From the NCBI GenBank assembly GCA_021731285.1, contig JAKFXR010000068.1, positions 1-41,037 on the forward strand: a DNA stretch of 41,037 bases, written 5' to 3'. The translations under genes and the position numbers were made by a program. The DNA is from Polaromonas sp. GTDB lineage: Bacteria > Pseudomonadota > Gammaproteobacteria > Burkholderiales > Burkholderiaceae_C. The notes under the pieces are model-generated. The model was given only the letters and a program-made list of their open reading frames with translations. It was not told where the DNA came from and did no database searches. The number at the start of each line of letters is the position of its first letter. Positions within the stretch are counted from its first letter, which is position 1. Below, one piece after another: positions 23,652-32,979 of the stretch.

Positions 23652-25280
23652 ATGACTACAAAAATCAATTCCACCACTGACATTGCCGACTGGCGCCCCG
23701 AGGACGAACAGTTCTGGGAGAGCACCGGCAAACGCATTGCCTACCGCAACCTCTGGATCTCGGTGCCCAGTCTTTTGTGCGGCTTCGCTGTTTGGGGCAT
23801 GTGGGGCATCATCACGGTGCAGATGCTCAACCTGGGCTTTCCATTTACCCAGGCTGAACTGTTCACCCTGACGGCCATTGCCGGCCTGGCCGGCGCCACC
23901 ATGCGCATTCCGGCATCCTTCCTGATCCGGCTGGCTGGCGGGCGCAACACCATATTCCTCACCACCTCCATGCTGCTGGCCCCCGCCATCGGCACGGGCA
24001 TTGTTCTGCAGCATCCCGAGTGGCCGCTGTGGTCCTTTCAGCTGATGGCCTTGTGGTGTGGAGTGGGTGGCGGAAACTTCGCCAGCTCCATGTCCAACAT
24101 CAGCACCTTCTTTCCCAAGCGGCTGCAGGGCACGGCACTTGGCCTGAATGCAGGGCTGGGCAATTTCGGCGTGACCACCATGCAGATCGTCATCCCGCTG
24201 GTGATGACGATGAGTCTGTTTGGTGGCCTGGCAGGCGAATCGACCCATCTGGTCAAGGACAGCGGCTGGATCTTCGGCAAGATTCTGGCGGGCACGCCCA
24301 CCTGGATCCAGAACGCCGGCTTCGCCTGGTTGTTGTCTCTGGTGCCCTTGTCCGCGATCTGCTTTTTCGGCATGAATAACCTGAAGACGGTGACGCCCGA
24401 CACCGGCGGGACCATTCAGGCCTTTCTCAAAATCATCTGGCTTTACACACTGTCATTTGTGCCAGCAGGCATCGGCCTGTACCTCTACCTGCCCAAACCC
24501 ACCGGTCTGGGTCTGCTCAACATGTGGATTGCGATGCCGTTGATTGTGGCCAGCACCTTGCTGGTGCTCAAGCTCACGGCCTTTGGCACGATGAAAGAAG
24601 GCATTACCAAGCAGTTTGCGATCTTCAGCAACAAGCACACCTGGTCCCTGACCATGCTGTACATCGTGACCTTCGGCTCCTTCATCGGATTTTCGATGGC
24701 CTTGCCGCTGGCCATCACGGTTATTTTTGGCATCAGCCATGTGCCCGATGCGGCAGGGGCCATGCAGCATGTGCTGAAAAACCCCAACGCACCTTCGGCA
24801 CTGACCTTCGCCTGGATAGGCCCCTTCGTGGGCGCGCTGATCCGCCCTGTCGGTGGCTGGGTGTCCGACAAGGTAGGCGGATCCATCGTGACCCAGATCA
24901 TCTCTGCTGTCATGGTCGTGGCCTCCGCAGGCGTGGGTTACGTCATGCTTCTGGCCTACAAGTCAGCCACACCCGAGGAATACTTCCTGCTCTTCATGGT
25001 GCTGTTCATCGTGCTGTTTGCTGCCAGCGGTATCGGCAATGGTTCGACTTTCCGCACCATTGGTGTCATTTTTGATCGCCAGCAGGCCGGGCCGGTCCTG
25101 GGCTGGACGTCGGCCATCGCTGCTTACGGCGCCTTCATTGCGCCCGTGGTGATTGGCGCCCAGATCAAGGCCGGCACGCCCGAAAACGCGATGTACGGCT
25201 TCGCCATCTTCTATGCCCTGTGCCTGGTGTTGAACTGGTGGTTCTACCTGCGCCGTGGTGCCGAGATCAAGAACCCCTGA
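23652..25280 (+). CDS. narK2: Nitrate/nitrite transporter of the NarK2 type (MFS)
   Basis: This 542-aa porter is close to E. coli NarK in wording. Examples are GATMRIPASFLIRLAGGRNT, WCGVGGGNFASSMSNISTFFPKRLQGTALGLNAGLGNFGV and RPVGGWVSDKVGG. The first and the last two carry the conserved arginines and the glycine-rich nitrate signatures. It is about 80 residues longer than NarK, with an insertion between helices 5 and 6 (about 195-230). The branch is usually a nitrate/nitrite antiporter, which would remove nitrite made by NarG. The ribosome site is weak, so translation may follow from narK1. The two porters are separate genes here, not fused as in Paracoccus. Confidence 0.9.
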   Translation: MTTKINSTTDIADWRPEDEQFWESTGKRIAYRNLWISVPSLLCGFAVWGMWGIITVQMLNLGFPFTQAELFTLTAIAGLAGATMRIPASFLIRLAGGRNTIFLTTSMLLAPAIGTGIVLQHPEWPLWSFQLMALWCGVGGGNFASSMSNISTFFPKRLQGTALGLNAGLGNFGVTTMQIVIPLVMTMSLFGGLAGESTHLVKDSGWIFGKILAGTPTWIQNAGFAWLLSLVPLSAICFFGMNNLKTVTPDTGGTIQAFLKIIWLYTLSFVPAGIGLYLYLPKPTGLGLLNMWIAMPLIVASTLLVLKLTAFGTMKEGITKQFAIFSNKHTWSLTMLYIVTFGSFIGFSMALPLAITVIFGISHVPDAAGAMQHVLKNPNAPSALTFAWIGPFVGALIRPVGGWVSDKVGGSIVTQIISAVMVVASAGVGYVMLLAYKSATPEEYFLLFMVLFIVLFAASGIGNGSTFRTIGVIFDRQQAGPVLGWTSAIAAYGAFIAPVVIGAQIKAGTPENAMYGFAIFYALCLVLNWWFYLRRGAEIKNP

Positions 25281-25323
25281 CTTTCACCGAACAGCAGTTG
25301 CCACGTTCCCTCCGGAGAATCCA

Positions 25324-28300
25324 ATGAGCCATTTTCTTGACCGCCTGAATCACTTCTCAAATCCGCGCGAATCGTTTTCGGGCGGCCACGGCGTCACCAC
25401 TGCCGAAGACCGCACCTGGGAAGAGGCCTACCGCAACCGCTGGGCCCATGACAAGGTGGTGCGCAGCACCCACGGCGTGAATTGCACAGGCTCGTGCTCC
25501 TGGAAGATCTACGTCAAGGGCGGCATCGTCACCTGGGAAACCCAGCAGACCGATTACCCGCGTACCCGCTGGGACATGCCCAACCACGAGCCGCGTGGCT
25601 GCTCGCGTGGCGCCAGTTACAGCTGGTATCTGTACAGCGCCAATCGCGTCAAATACCCCCTGATCCGCGCGCGGTTGCTCAAGCACTGGCGCGAAGCGCG
25701 CTTGACGTTGCCGCCAGTGGAGGCCTGGGCCGAGGTGGTGCAGGACGACGTCAAGCGGCGCGACTACCAGCGTGTGCGGGGTCTGGGCGGCTTTGTGCGT
25801 TCGAGTTGGGATGAAGTCAACGAGATCATTGCCGCCTCCAACATCTACACGATCAAAAAGCACGGCGCTGACCGCATCATCGGTTTCTCGCCGATTCCCG
25901 CGATGTCGATGGTCAGCTACGCCGCAGGGTCGCGCTACCTGTCGTTGATTGGCGGCGTGTGCATGAGCTTTTACGACTGGTATTGCGACCTGCCCCCCTC
26001 CAGTCCGCAGGTGTGGGGTGAGCAGACCGATGTGCCAGAGTCCGCCGACTGGTACAACTCGGGCTTCATCATCGCCTGGGGTTCCAACGTACCGCAGACG
26101 CGCACCCCGGACGCGCATTTCTTCACCGAGGTCCGCTACAAGGGCACCAAGACAGTTGCGATCACGCCGGACTATTCCGAGGTCGCCAAGCTTTCCGATC
26201 TGTGGTTGCACCCCAAGCAGGGCACGGACGCAGCTGTTGCCATGGCAATGGGTCACGTGATCCTGAAGGACTTCTATTTTGGCGGCAACGGCAAGCCGCG
26301 TTCGACCTATTTCGACGAATACGCCCGCCGCTACACCGACATGCCCATGCTGGTGATGCTCAAGGAACATCAGTTGGCCAACGGCGAGACCGTCATGGTC
26401 CCTGACCGTTACGTGCGCGCATCGGACTTCAACGGCAAGCTGGGTCAGGCCAATAACCCGGAATGGAAGACCGTGGCCTTCGACGCGCAGGGCAAGGTCG
26501 TGTTGCCGAACGGCGCCATTGGCTTTCGCTGGGGACCGGACGGCCGTGCTGATGCCGGGCAGTGGAACCTGGAGGCCAAAGAGGCACGCCAGGGTGACGA
26601 GGTCAGACTCAAGCTGTCGGTGATGGAGGGTGACGCGCCCAGCCAGGACAGCGCCAAGGTCGGCTTTCCTTATTTCGGCGGCATCCCTCACGAGCACTTT
26701 CCCAACAATGAACAGGGCGATGTGCTGGTCCGCACGGTGCCAGTACAGCGCATTTCACTTGGCAAGGCGGGTGAAGAGCGCTCCGCGCTGGTGGCCACCG
26801 TGTTTGATTTGCAAGTGGCGCAGTACGGCATTTCGCGTGGATTGCCTGGCGAGCTTGCGGCAGCCGATTTTGACGAGAACACGCCCTACACACCGGCCTG
26901 GCAAGAACAGATCACCGGCGTGCCGCGTGCCCAGGTGATTTCTGTGGCGCGGCAGTTTGCCGACAACGCCGACAAGACCGAGGGCCGCTCGATGGTCATC
27001 ATCGGCGCCGGCATGAACCACTGGTATCACAGCGACATGAACTACCGCAGCGTCATCAACATGTTGATGATGTGCGGCTGCATTGGAAAAAGCGGTGGCG
27101 GCTGGGCCCACTATGTGGGCCAGGAAAAACTGAGACCACAGACCGGCTGGACGCCGCTGGCCTTTGCGCTCGACTGGATTCGTCCACCACGGCAGATGAA
27201 CTCGACCAGCTTCTTTTATGCCCACACCGACCAATGGCGCTACGAAAAGTTGGGGTTGGAGGAAGTGCTGTCGCCGCTCGCAGACAAGAAGCGCTATGGC
27301 GGCAGCATGATCGATTACAACGTGCGTGCCGAACGCATGGGCTGGCTGCCCAGTGCGCCGCAGCTGCAGACCAATCCGATGCAGATCGTCAGGGACGCGC
27401 AGACGGCCGGACTGGACCCCAAAGACTATGTCGTCAAGTCGCTCAAGAACGGCTCGCTCAAACTCAGTTGCGAGGACCCCGACCACCCCGACAACTGGCC
27501 TCGCAACATGTTTGTCTGGCGCTCCAACATCATCGGTTCCTCCGGCAAGGGGCATGAATACTTCCTCAAGCACCTGCTGGGCACTGACAACGGCGTGCAG
27601 GGCAAAGATCTTGGAGCCGAGGAAGGCAAGCCTGCAGAAGTGGTCTGGCACGACAAGGCACCCGAAGGCAAGCTGGACTTGCTGGTCACGCTGGACTTTC
27701 GCATGAGCACGACCTGCCTGTACTCGGACATTGTGCTGCCTACGGCCACCTGGTACGAAAAAAACGACCTCAACACCAGCGACATGCACCCCTTCATTCA
27801 CCCGCTGTCTACCGCGGTAGATCCGGTGTGGGAGTCAAAAAGCGACTGGGAAATTTACAAGGGTTTCGCAAAAAAATTCAGCGAACTCTGCGACGGCCAT
27901 CTGGGGGTAGAACAGGAAATGGTGCTGACCCCGCTGATGCACGATTCTCCGGGCGAACTGGCCCAGCCTTTCGAGGTGAAGGACTGGAAGCGCGGCGAAT
28001 GTGAGCTGATTCCCGGCAAGACCGCGCCGCAGATGCAGGTGGTCGAGCGGGACTACCCCAACGTCTACAAACGCTTCACCGCGGTGGGCCCTCTGCTGAA
28101 CAAGGTCGGCAACGGCGGCAAGGGCATTTCATGGAACACGGAAACCGAAGTGCGCCAGCTTGGCCAGTTGAACGGCCTGGTGACTGAGCCCGGCGTGACC
28201 CAGGGCATGCCGCGCATCGACAGCGATATTGATGCCTGTGAAATGGTGTTGCAGCTTGCGCCTGAAACCAATGGGCACGTCGCGGTCAAGGCATGGGCCG

Positions 28301-29142
28301 CGCTTGGGAAACAGACAGGCCGGGAGCACATTCATCTGGCGATTCACCGTGAAGACGAAAAAATCCGCTTTCGCGACATCCAGGCCCAGCCGCGCAAGAT
28401 CATCAGCTCGCCGACCTGGAGCGGCATTGAGTCCGAAACGGTGTCGTACAACGCCGGCTACACCAATGTGCATGAGTTGATCCCATGGCGCACACTGACC
28501 GGCCGCCAGCAGTTCTACCAGGACCATCCCTGGATGCACGCCTTCGGTGAAGGTCTGGCCAGCTACCGGCCGCCGGTGAATCTGAAAGCCACCGCCGGTG
28601 TTCACGGCATACGCTCCAATGGCAATGCCGAAATCCTGCTGAACTTCATCACGCCGCATCAGAAGTGGGGCATTCATTCAACGTACACCGACAACCTCCT
28701 GATGCTCACCTTGAGCCGGGGCGGACCCATCATCTGGCTCAGTGAGGACGACGCCAAAGTGATCGGTGTTGAAGACAACGACTGGATCGAAGCCTACAAC
28801 GTCAATGGTGCGATCGCCGCGCGGGCAGTGGTCAGCCAGCGGGTCAAGCCCGGCATGGTGATGATGTACCACGCGCAGGAAAAAATTGTCAACACACCTG
28901 GCTCCGAGATCACCGGCCAGCGTGGCGGCATTCACAACTCGGTGACCCGTATTGTTCTCAAACCCACGCACATGATTGGCGGGTATGCCCAGCTGTCTTA
29001 CGGATTCAACTACTACGGGACCATAGGTACCAACCGCGACGAGTTTGTGGTGGTACGCAAGATGGACAAAGTGGACTGGCTAGACACGCCGCGTGGCGAC
29101 GAGCGCGCCGAAGCCGTGCAGCAAATGGGAGAGGCAGCATGA
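25324..29142 (+). CDS. narG: Respiratory nitrate reductase alpha subunit
   Basis: This 1272-aa catalytic subunit carries the Mo-bis-MGD cofactor and one [4Fe-4S] cluster (FS0), reducing nitrate to nitrite on the cytoplasmic side. The FS0 ligands are H50, C54, C58 and C93 in RSTHGVNCTGSCSW and RGCSRGAS. The aspartate of WYCDLPP (about D222) is the expected Mo ligand. The N-terminus keeps the short amphipathic leader typical of membrane-anchored NarG rather than a working Tat signal. The length is close to E. coli NarG (1247 aa). ATG 25324 follows GGAG (25314-25317); the frame is open further upstream inside narK2. The stop overlaps the narH start (ATGA). Confidence 0.98.
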   Translation: MSHFLDRLNHFSNPRESFSGGHGVTTAEDRTWEEAYRNRWAHDKVVRSTHGVNCTGSCSWKIYVKGGIVTWETQQTDYPRTRWDMPNHEPRGCSRGASYSWYLYSANRVKYPLIRARLLKHWREARLTLPPVEAWAEVVQDDVKRRDYQRVRGLGGFVRSSWDEVNEIIAASNIYTIKKHGADRIIGFSPIPAMSMVSYAAGSRYLSLIGGVCMSFYDWYCDLPPSSPQVWGEQTDVPESADWYNSGFIIAWGSNVPQTRTPDAHFFTEVRYKGTKTVAITPDYSEVAKLSDLWLHPKQGTDAAVAMAMGHVILKDFYFGGNGKPRSTYFDEYARRYTDMPMLVMLKEHQLANGETVMVPDRYVRASDFNGKLGQANNPEWKTVAFDAQGKVVLPNGAIGFRWGPDGRADAGQWNLEAKEARQGDEVRLKLSVMEGDAPSQDSAKVGFPYFGGIPHEHFPNNEQGDVLVRTVPVQRISLGKAGEERSALVATVFDLQVAQYGISRGLPGELAAADFDENTPYTPAWQEQITGVPRAQVISVARQFADNADKTEGRSMVIIGAGMNHWYHSDMNYRSVINMLMMCGCIGKSGGGWAHYVGQEKLRPQTGWTPLAFALDWIRPPRQMNSTSFFYAHTDQWRYEKLGLEEVLSPLADKKRYGGSMIDYNVRAERMGWLPSAPQLQTNPMQIVRDAQTAGLDPKDYVVKSLKNGSLKLSCEDPDHPDNWPRNMFVWRSNIIGSSGKGHEYFLKHLLGTDNGVQGKDLGAEEGKPAEVVWHDKAPEGKLDLLVTLDFRMSTTCLYSDIVLPTATWYEKNDLNTSDMHPFIHPLSTAVDPVWESKSDWEIYKGFAKKFSELCDGHLGVEQEMVLTPLMHDSPGELAQPFEVKDWKRGECELIPGKTAPQMQVVERDYPNVYKRFTAVGPLLNKVGNGGKGISWNTETEVRQLGQLNGLVTEPGVTQGMPRIDSDIDACEMVLQLAPETNGHVAVKAWAALGKQTGREHIHLAIHREDEKIRFRDIQAQPRKIISSPTWSGIESETVSYNAGYTNVHELIPWRTLTGRQQFYQDHPWMHAFGEGLASYRPPVNLKATAGVHGIRSNGNAEILLNFITPHQKWGIHSTYTDNLLMLTLSRGGPIIWLSEDDAKVIGVEDNDWIEAYNVNGAIAARAVVSQRVKPGMVMMYHAQEKIVNTPGSEITGQRGGIHNSVTRIVLKPTHMIGGYAQLSYGFNYYGTIGTNRDEFVVVRKMDKVDWLDTPRGDERAEAVQQMGEAA

Positions 29143-30671
29143 AGATACGCGCGCAAATCGGCATGGTGCTGAATCTGGACAAATGCATCGGCTGCCACAC
29201 CTGTTCGGTCACCTGCAAAAACGTCTGGACCAGCCGACCCGGCCTGGAGTACGCCTGGTTCAACAACGTCGAGACCAAGCCCGGCATTGGTTACCCCAAG
29301 GAGTGGGAAAACCAGGACAAGTGGAACGGCGGATGGGTACGCAAGGCTGACGGTTCGATCGAACCGCGTCAGGGCGGTAAGTGGAAGATGCTCATGCGGC
29401 TGTTTTCCAATCCGAACATGCCGCAGATTGACGACTACTACGAACCCTTCACCTTTGACTACGATCACTTGCAGTCGGCGCCAGAGATGAAGGCAACACC
29501 CACTGCCAGGCCGCGCAGTCTGATCACAGGCACACGCATGGAAAAAATCGAGTGGGGTCCGAACTGGGAAGAGATCCTCGGCGGTGAATTTTCCAAGCGC
29601 AGCAAGGACGCCAATCTGGCCAGTTTCGACCAGGTTCAGAAAGACATGGTGGGCCAGTTCGAAAACACCTTCATGATGTATTTGCCGCGCCTGTGCGAGC
29701 ACTGCCTGAATCCGGCCTGTGTGGCCTCCTGCCCGTCAGGCTCAATCTACAAGCGCGAGGAAGACGGCATCGTTCTGATCGACAAGGACAAATGCCGTGG
29801 CTGGCGCATGTGTGTCTCGGGTTGCCCGTACAAAAAGATTTATTACAACTGGAAAAGCGGCAAGGCCGAAAAATGCACTTTCTGTTATCCACGCATTGAG
29901 GCCGGCCAGCCGACGGTTTGCAGCGAAACCTGTGTGGGCCGCATCCGTTATCTCGGCGTGGTGCTGTACGACGCGGACCGCATCCAGGAAGCGGCTAGTG
30001 TGGAAGACGACAAGGATTTGTACCAGGCCCAGCTTGACATCTTCCTGAACCCGCACGACCCCAAAGTGATTGAGCAGGCGCGCAAGGACGGCATCCCCGA
30101 AGCGTGGCTCGAAGGGGCCCGCCGCAGTCCGGTCTACAAGATGGCCGTGGAGTGGAAGGTGGCCTTGCCGCTGCACCCCGAGTACCGCACCTTGCCCATG
30201 GTTTGGTATGTGCCGCCGTTGTCGCCGATCACCTCGGCTGCCAATGCCGGGCATATTGGCGTGAACGGCGAGCTGCCCGACATCGCGCAGATGCGGATTC
30301 CCGTGCAGTACCTGGCCAATCTGCTGACTGCGGGCGACACGGCTCCAGTGATCCGCGCCTTGCAGCGCATGCTGGCCATGCGCTCTTACCAGCGCAGCAA
30401 ACATGTGGACCAGATGCAGAACCTCGCCGTGCTCGAGCAGGCCGGGCTCACTGTGGCCGAGGTAGAGGACATGTACCACATCATGGCCATTGCCAACTAC
30501 GAAGACCGCTTTGTCATTCCCAGCAGTCACCGCGAGTACGCCGAAAACACCTTCGACATGCGGGGTGGTTGCGGCTTCACGTTCGGCAACGGGTGCTCTG
30601 ACGGGCAGAGCGACGTCAGTTTGTTCGGTGGCAACCGCAAACGCACCATTCCCATCAAGGTGGAGGTCTGA
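29139..30671 (+). CDS. narH: Respiratory nitrate reductase beta subunit
   Basis: This 510-aa iron-sulfur subunit passes electrons from NarI hemes to NarG. Four cysteine groups are complete: C16/19/22/26, C186/189/194/198, C219/225/229 and C246/249/261/265. W222 replaces one cysteine in CRGWRMC. That makes three [4Fe-4S] clusters and one [3Fe-4S], as in E. coli NarH (512 aa). The start overlaps the narG stop by four bases, and narJ begins three bases after its TGA. Confidence 0.98.
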   Translation: MKIRAQIGMVLNLDKCIGCHTCSVTCKNVWTSRPGLEYAWFNNVETKPGIGYPKEWENQDKWNGGWVRKADGSIEPRQGGKWKMLMRLFSNPNMPQIDDYYEPFTFDYDHLQSAPEMKATPTARPRSLITGTRMEKIEWGPNWEEILGGEFSKRSKDANLASFDQVQKDMVGQFENTFMMYLPRLCEHCLNPACVASCPSGSIYKREEDGIVLIDKDKCRGWRMCVSGCPYKKIYYNWKSGKAEKCTFCYPRIEAGQPTVCSETCVGRIRYLGVVLYDADRIQEAASVEDDKDLYQAQLDIFLNPHDPKVIEQARKDGIPEAWLEGARRSPVYKMAVEWKVALPLHPEYRTLPMVWYVPPLSPITSAANAGHIGVNGELPDIAQMRIPVQYLANLLTAGDTAPVIRALQRMLAMRSYQRSKHVDQMQNLAVLEQAGLTVAEVEDMYHIMAIANYEDRFVIPSSHREYAENTFDMRGGCGFTFGNGCSDGQSDVSLFGGNRKRTIPIKVEV

Positions 30672-30674
30672 ACC

Positions 30675-31379
30675 ATGGCACTTTTCAACAATACCCCAGT
30701 GGCGACGAAGAGCCTGCGGGTACTTGCCCGGCTGCTCGGCTATCCCGACACCGAACTGCTTGGCAACCTGCCGGCGCTCCGTGCGGCTCTGCATGAAGAG
30801 CGGGCGCTGGGTCCGCAGCGGCTGTCCGAGCTGGACGCCATGATGAGCGCGCTGGCGAGTGCTTCGCCGCTGGATGCCGAGGCTGCGTACGTGGAACTCT
30901 TCGACCGCGGTCGTGCCACCTCGCTGCACCTGTTTGAACATGTCCACGGCGATTCGCGTGACCGCGGGCCCGCCATGATTGATCTGGCGCAGACTTACGA
31001 AAAAGCCGGCATGTACCTCGCTGAGGGCGAAATGCCGGACTACTTGCCGGTTGTGCTCGAGTTCACCTCAACCCAGCCAGCGCGCGAGGCACGCGAGTTT
31101 TTGGCCGAGATGGCCCATATCTTCAATGCCATCTTCTCGGCCCTGCAACAGCGCGGCAGTGCCTACGCCTGCGTTCTGGGCGCCCTGCTGGAGCTGGCAG
31201 GTGAAAAAGCCCAACCGGTCCAGATTGTTGCCGAAGAGCCCATCGATGCGGTCTGGCAGGAGCCCGTCGTTTTTGATGGGTGCTCCACCAAGGGCCAGGC
31301 CAGGCCCGGTCAGCCGCAGCCGATTCATATCGTGCCCAAGGCACTGAGAGCACGTCCCGCCCAAGGAGCACAAACATGA
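30675..31379 (+). CDS. narJ: Nitrate reductase assembly chaperone NarJ
   Basis: This 234-aa all-helical chaperone of the TorD/NarJ family binds NarG until Mo-cofactor and clusters are inserted; it is not part of the final enzyme. The conserved core is RVLARLLGYPDTELL near the N-terminus, YVELFDRGRATSLHLFEHVHGDSRDRG (about 75-101), and GMYLAEGEMPDYLPVVLEF. The C-terminal ~50 residues (Pro/Gln-rich) are variable, as in other members. It overlaps narI by four bases (ATGA at 31376-31379). Confidence 0.95.
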   Translation: MALFNNTPVATKSLRVLARLLGYPDTELLGNLPALRAALHEERALGPQRLSELDAMMSALASASPLDAEAAYVELFDRGRATSLHLFEHVHGDSRDRGPAMIDLAQTYEKAGMYLAEGEMPDYLPVVLEFTSTQPAREAREFLAEMAHIFNAIFSALQQRGSAYACVLGALLELAGEKAQPVQIVAEEPIDAVWQEPVVFDGCSTKGQARPGQPQPIHIVPKALRARPAQGAQT

Positions 31380-32098
31380 GCCCCGGTCTTCACGGTTTTC
31401 TTTTTGGGGTCTACCCCTACATCTGCCTGACGGTCTTTCTGCTCGGCAGTCTGATCCGTTTTGACCGCGACCAGTACACCTGGAAAAGTGATTCCTCGCA
31501 GTTGCTGCGCACCGGTTTGTTGCGATGGGGCAGCAACCTGTTTCATGTGGGCATCCTGTTCCTGTTCTTTGGCCATCTCGTTGGTCTCCTGACACCTCAT
31601 GCGGTTTACGGCATGTTGATGGATGCCGCGATGAAGCAGCGTCTGGCGATCTATGCGGGCGGCATTGCGGGCGCTGTTTGCTTCGTCGGGCTGTCGATGT
31701 TGATCTACCGCCGCATGTTTGACCCGCGCATCCGCTACACCAGTCACAAGACCGACCTCGCTATCCTGCTGATCTTGTGGGTGCAACTCGTCGTGGGACT
31801 GATCACCTTGCCGTACTCGTGGGGGCACGCCGACGGCAATGTGATGCTGATTCTGGCCGATTGGGCCCAGCGCATTCTCACCCTGCGAGAGGTGGACTCG
31901 GCGGCACTCGCGGTCTTGCCCTGGCCTTACCGCTTTCATATCGTGTTCGGCATGACCATTTTCCTGCTGTTCCCGTTCAGCCGTCTGGTTCATGTCTGGA
32001 GCGGTTTCGCATCGGTCGCTTATCTGCTGCGTCCCTACCAGGTGGTGCGCAGCCGCCGCATGGGGGTGCCAACAGCCAAGTCCTCCGGCGAACGTTAA
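31376..32098 (+). CDS. narI: Respiratory nitrate reductase gamma subunit (cytochrome b)
   Basis: This 240-aa membrane anchor has five helices. It oxidises quinol and carries two b hemes. The four heme-ligand histidines are H57, H67, H188 and H206, each one residue later than in E. coli NarI (56, 66, 187, 205). FHVGILFLFFGHLVGL and YRFHIVFGMTIFLLFPFSRLVHVWS surround them. I start at ATG 31376, overlapping the narJ stop; the open frame upstream is inside narJ. It ends the core narGHJI set; the next gene follows after 20 bases. Confidence 0.97.
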   Translation: MSPGLHGFLFGVYPYICLTVFLLGSLIRFDRDQYTWKSDSSQLLRTGLLRWGSNLFHVGILFLFFGHLVGLLTPHAVYGMLMDAAMKQRLAIYAGGIAGAVCFVGLSMLIYRRMFDPRIRYTSHKTDLAILLILWVQLVVGLITLPYSWGHADGNVMLILADWAQRILTLREVDSAALAVLPWPYRFHIVFGMTIFLLFPFSRLVHVWSGFASVAYLLRPYQVVRSRRMGVPTAKSSGER

Positions 32099-32118
32099 AC
32101 CAACCAGAGCAACACCCC

Positions 32119-32979
32119 ATGGACACCCTGACTTCTCCATCCCCTGCCGTGGCTCAAGGTTGCGGCAGCGGTAGCTGCCAGTGCGCCGCTGCAGCCGCCC
32201 AGCCCCCTTCGCCGACGGCTTATGTCAACGGCATTGCCCTGCATGCGCCCGGTCAGCAGCCTGACACCGCAACGCTGCGCGAACTGGCCTACACCGAGCT
32301 GCTGCGCCAGCAGGCGGTACGCCAGGGCCTGCTGCCACGCCACCCGGGACTGACGACCCCCGAACTGGGTGAGGCCGAGCGCACAGTGATCGAGACCATG
32401 GTGGATCAGGAGGTGGTCACGCCCCGGCCTGTTGAAGACGAAGGGCGGCGCTATCACGAGGCGCACAAGCCGCAGTTTGTCGTCGGACAAGCCTTGCATG
32501 TGCGGCACATCCTGTTTGCGGTCACGCCAGGTGTCAACGTCCAGGCGCTCGCTGTGCATGCCGAGCGCGCGTTGCTGGAGCTGTCGCACCAGGGCGTTGC
32601 ACCAGGGCGTTTCGCACAACTGGCTGCCGAGTTGTCAAACTGCCCGAGTGGTGCGCAGGGTGGCGACCTTGGATGGATAACGCCAGATGATTGCGCGCCC
32701 GAGCTGGCGACCGAATTGTTTCACCTCCAGCATGCGCAGAGCGGCACCGGTGTGCATCCACGCCTGTTTCACACGCGCTTCGGTTTTCACATCATCGATG
32801 TGCTGGAGCGCCGCAGTGGCACGCAGCCTGCCTACGAAGAAGTGCGCGAGCGGATTGCCGCCCTGCTGACCATGCAGTCACGCGCCAGGGCCCTGCACCA
32901 ATACATGAGCCTGCTGGTGGGAGAGGCGGACATCGAGGGCCTGGCGCTGGAAGGGGCGGATTCGCCTTTGGTGCAATGA
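32119..32979 (+). CDS. Parvulin-type peptidyl-prolyl isomerase of the nar operon
   Basis: This 286-aa PpiC/parvulin-domain protein has the domain at about 140-245, with VRHILFAVTPG, QGGDLGWI and RFGFHIIDVLERR as conserved strands. The helical N-terminal region resembles SurA/NifM-like chaperones. A comparable gene follows narI in Pseudomonas aeruginosa (PA3871), which suggests help in folding or maturation of Nar. No signal peptide is seen, so it is probably cytoplasmic, where NarGH sits. The N-terminus has a cysteine cluster, GCGSGSCQC (C15, C20, C22), then a low-complexity Ala/Pro stretch. I chose ATG 32119; its TGA overlaps the next ATG. Its client is not known. Confidence 0.85.
   Translation: MDTLTSPSPAVAQGCGSGSCQCAAAAAQPPSPTAYVNGIALHAPGQQPDTATLRELAYTELLRQQAVRQGLLPRHPGLTTPELGEAERTVIETMVDQEVVTPRPVEDEGRRYHEAHKPQFVVGQALHVRHILFAVTPGVNVQALAVHAERALLELSHQGVAPGRFAQLAAELSNCPSGAQGGDLGWITPDDCAPELATELFHLQHAQSGTGVHPRLFHTRFGFHIIDVLERRSGTQPAYEEVRERIAALLTMQSRARALHQYMSLLVGEADIEGLALEGADSPLVQ

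Noticed and set aside
31280..31375. N-terminal extension of narI into narJ
   Set aside because: ATG 31376 overlaps the narJ stop as ATGA, and heme histidine numbering then matches E. coli NarI with an offset of one.
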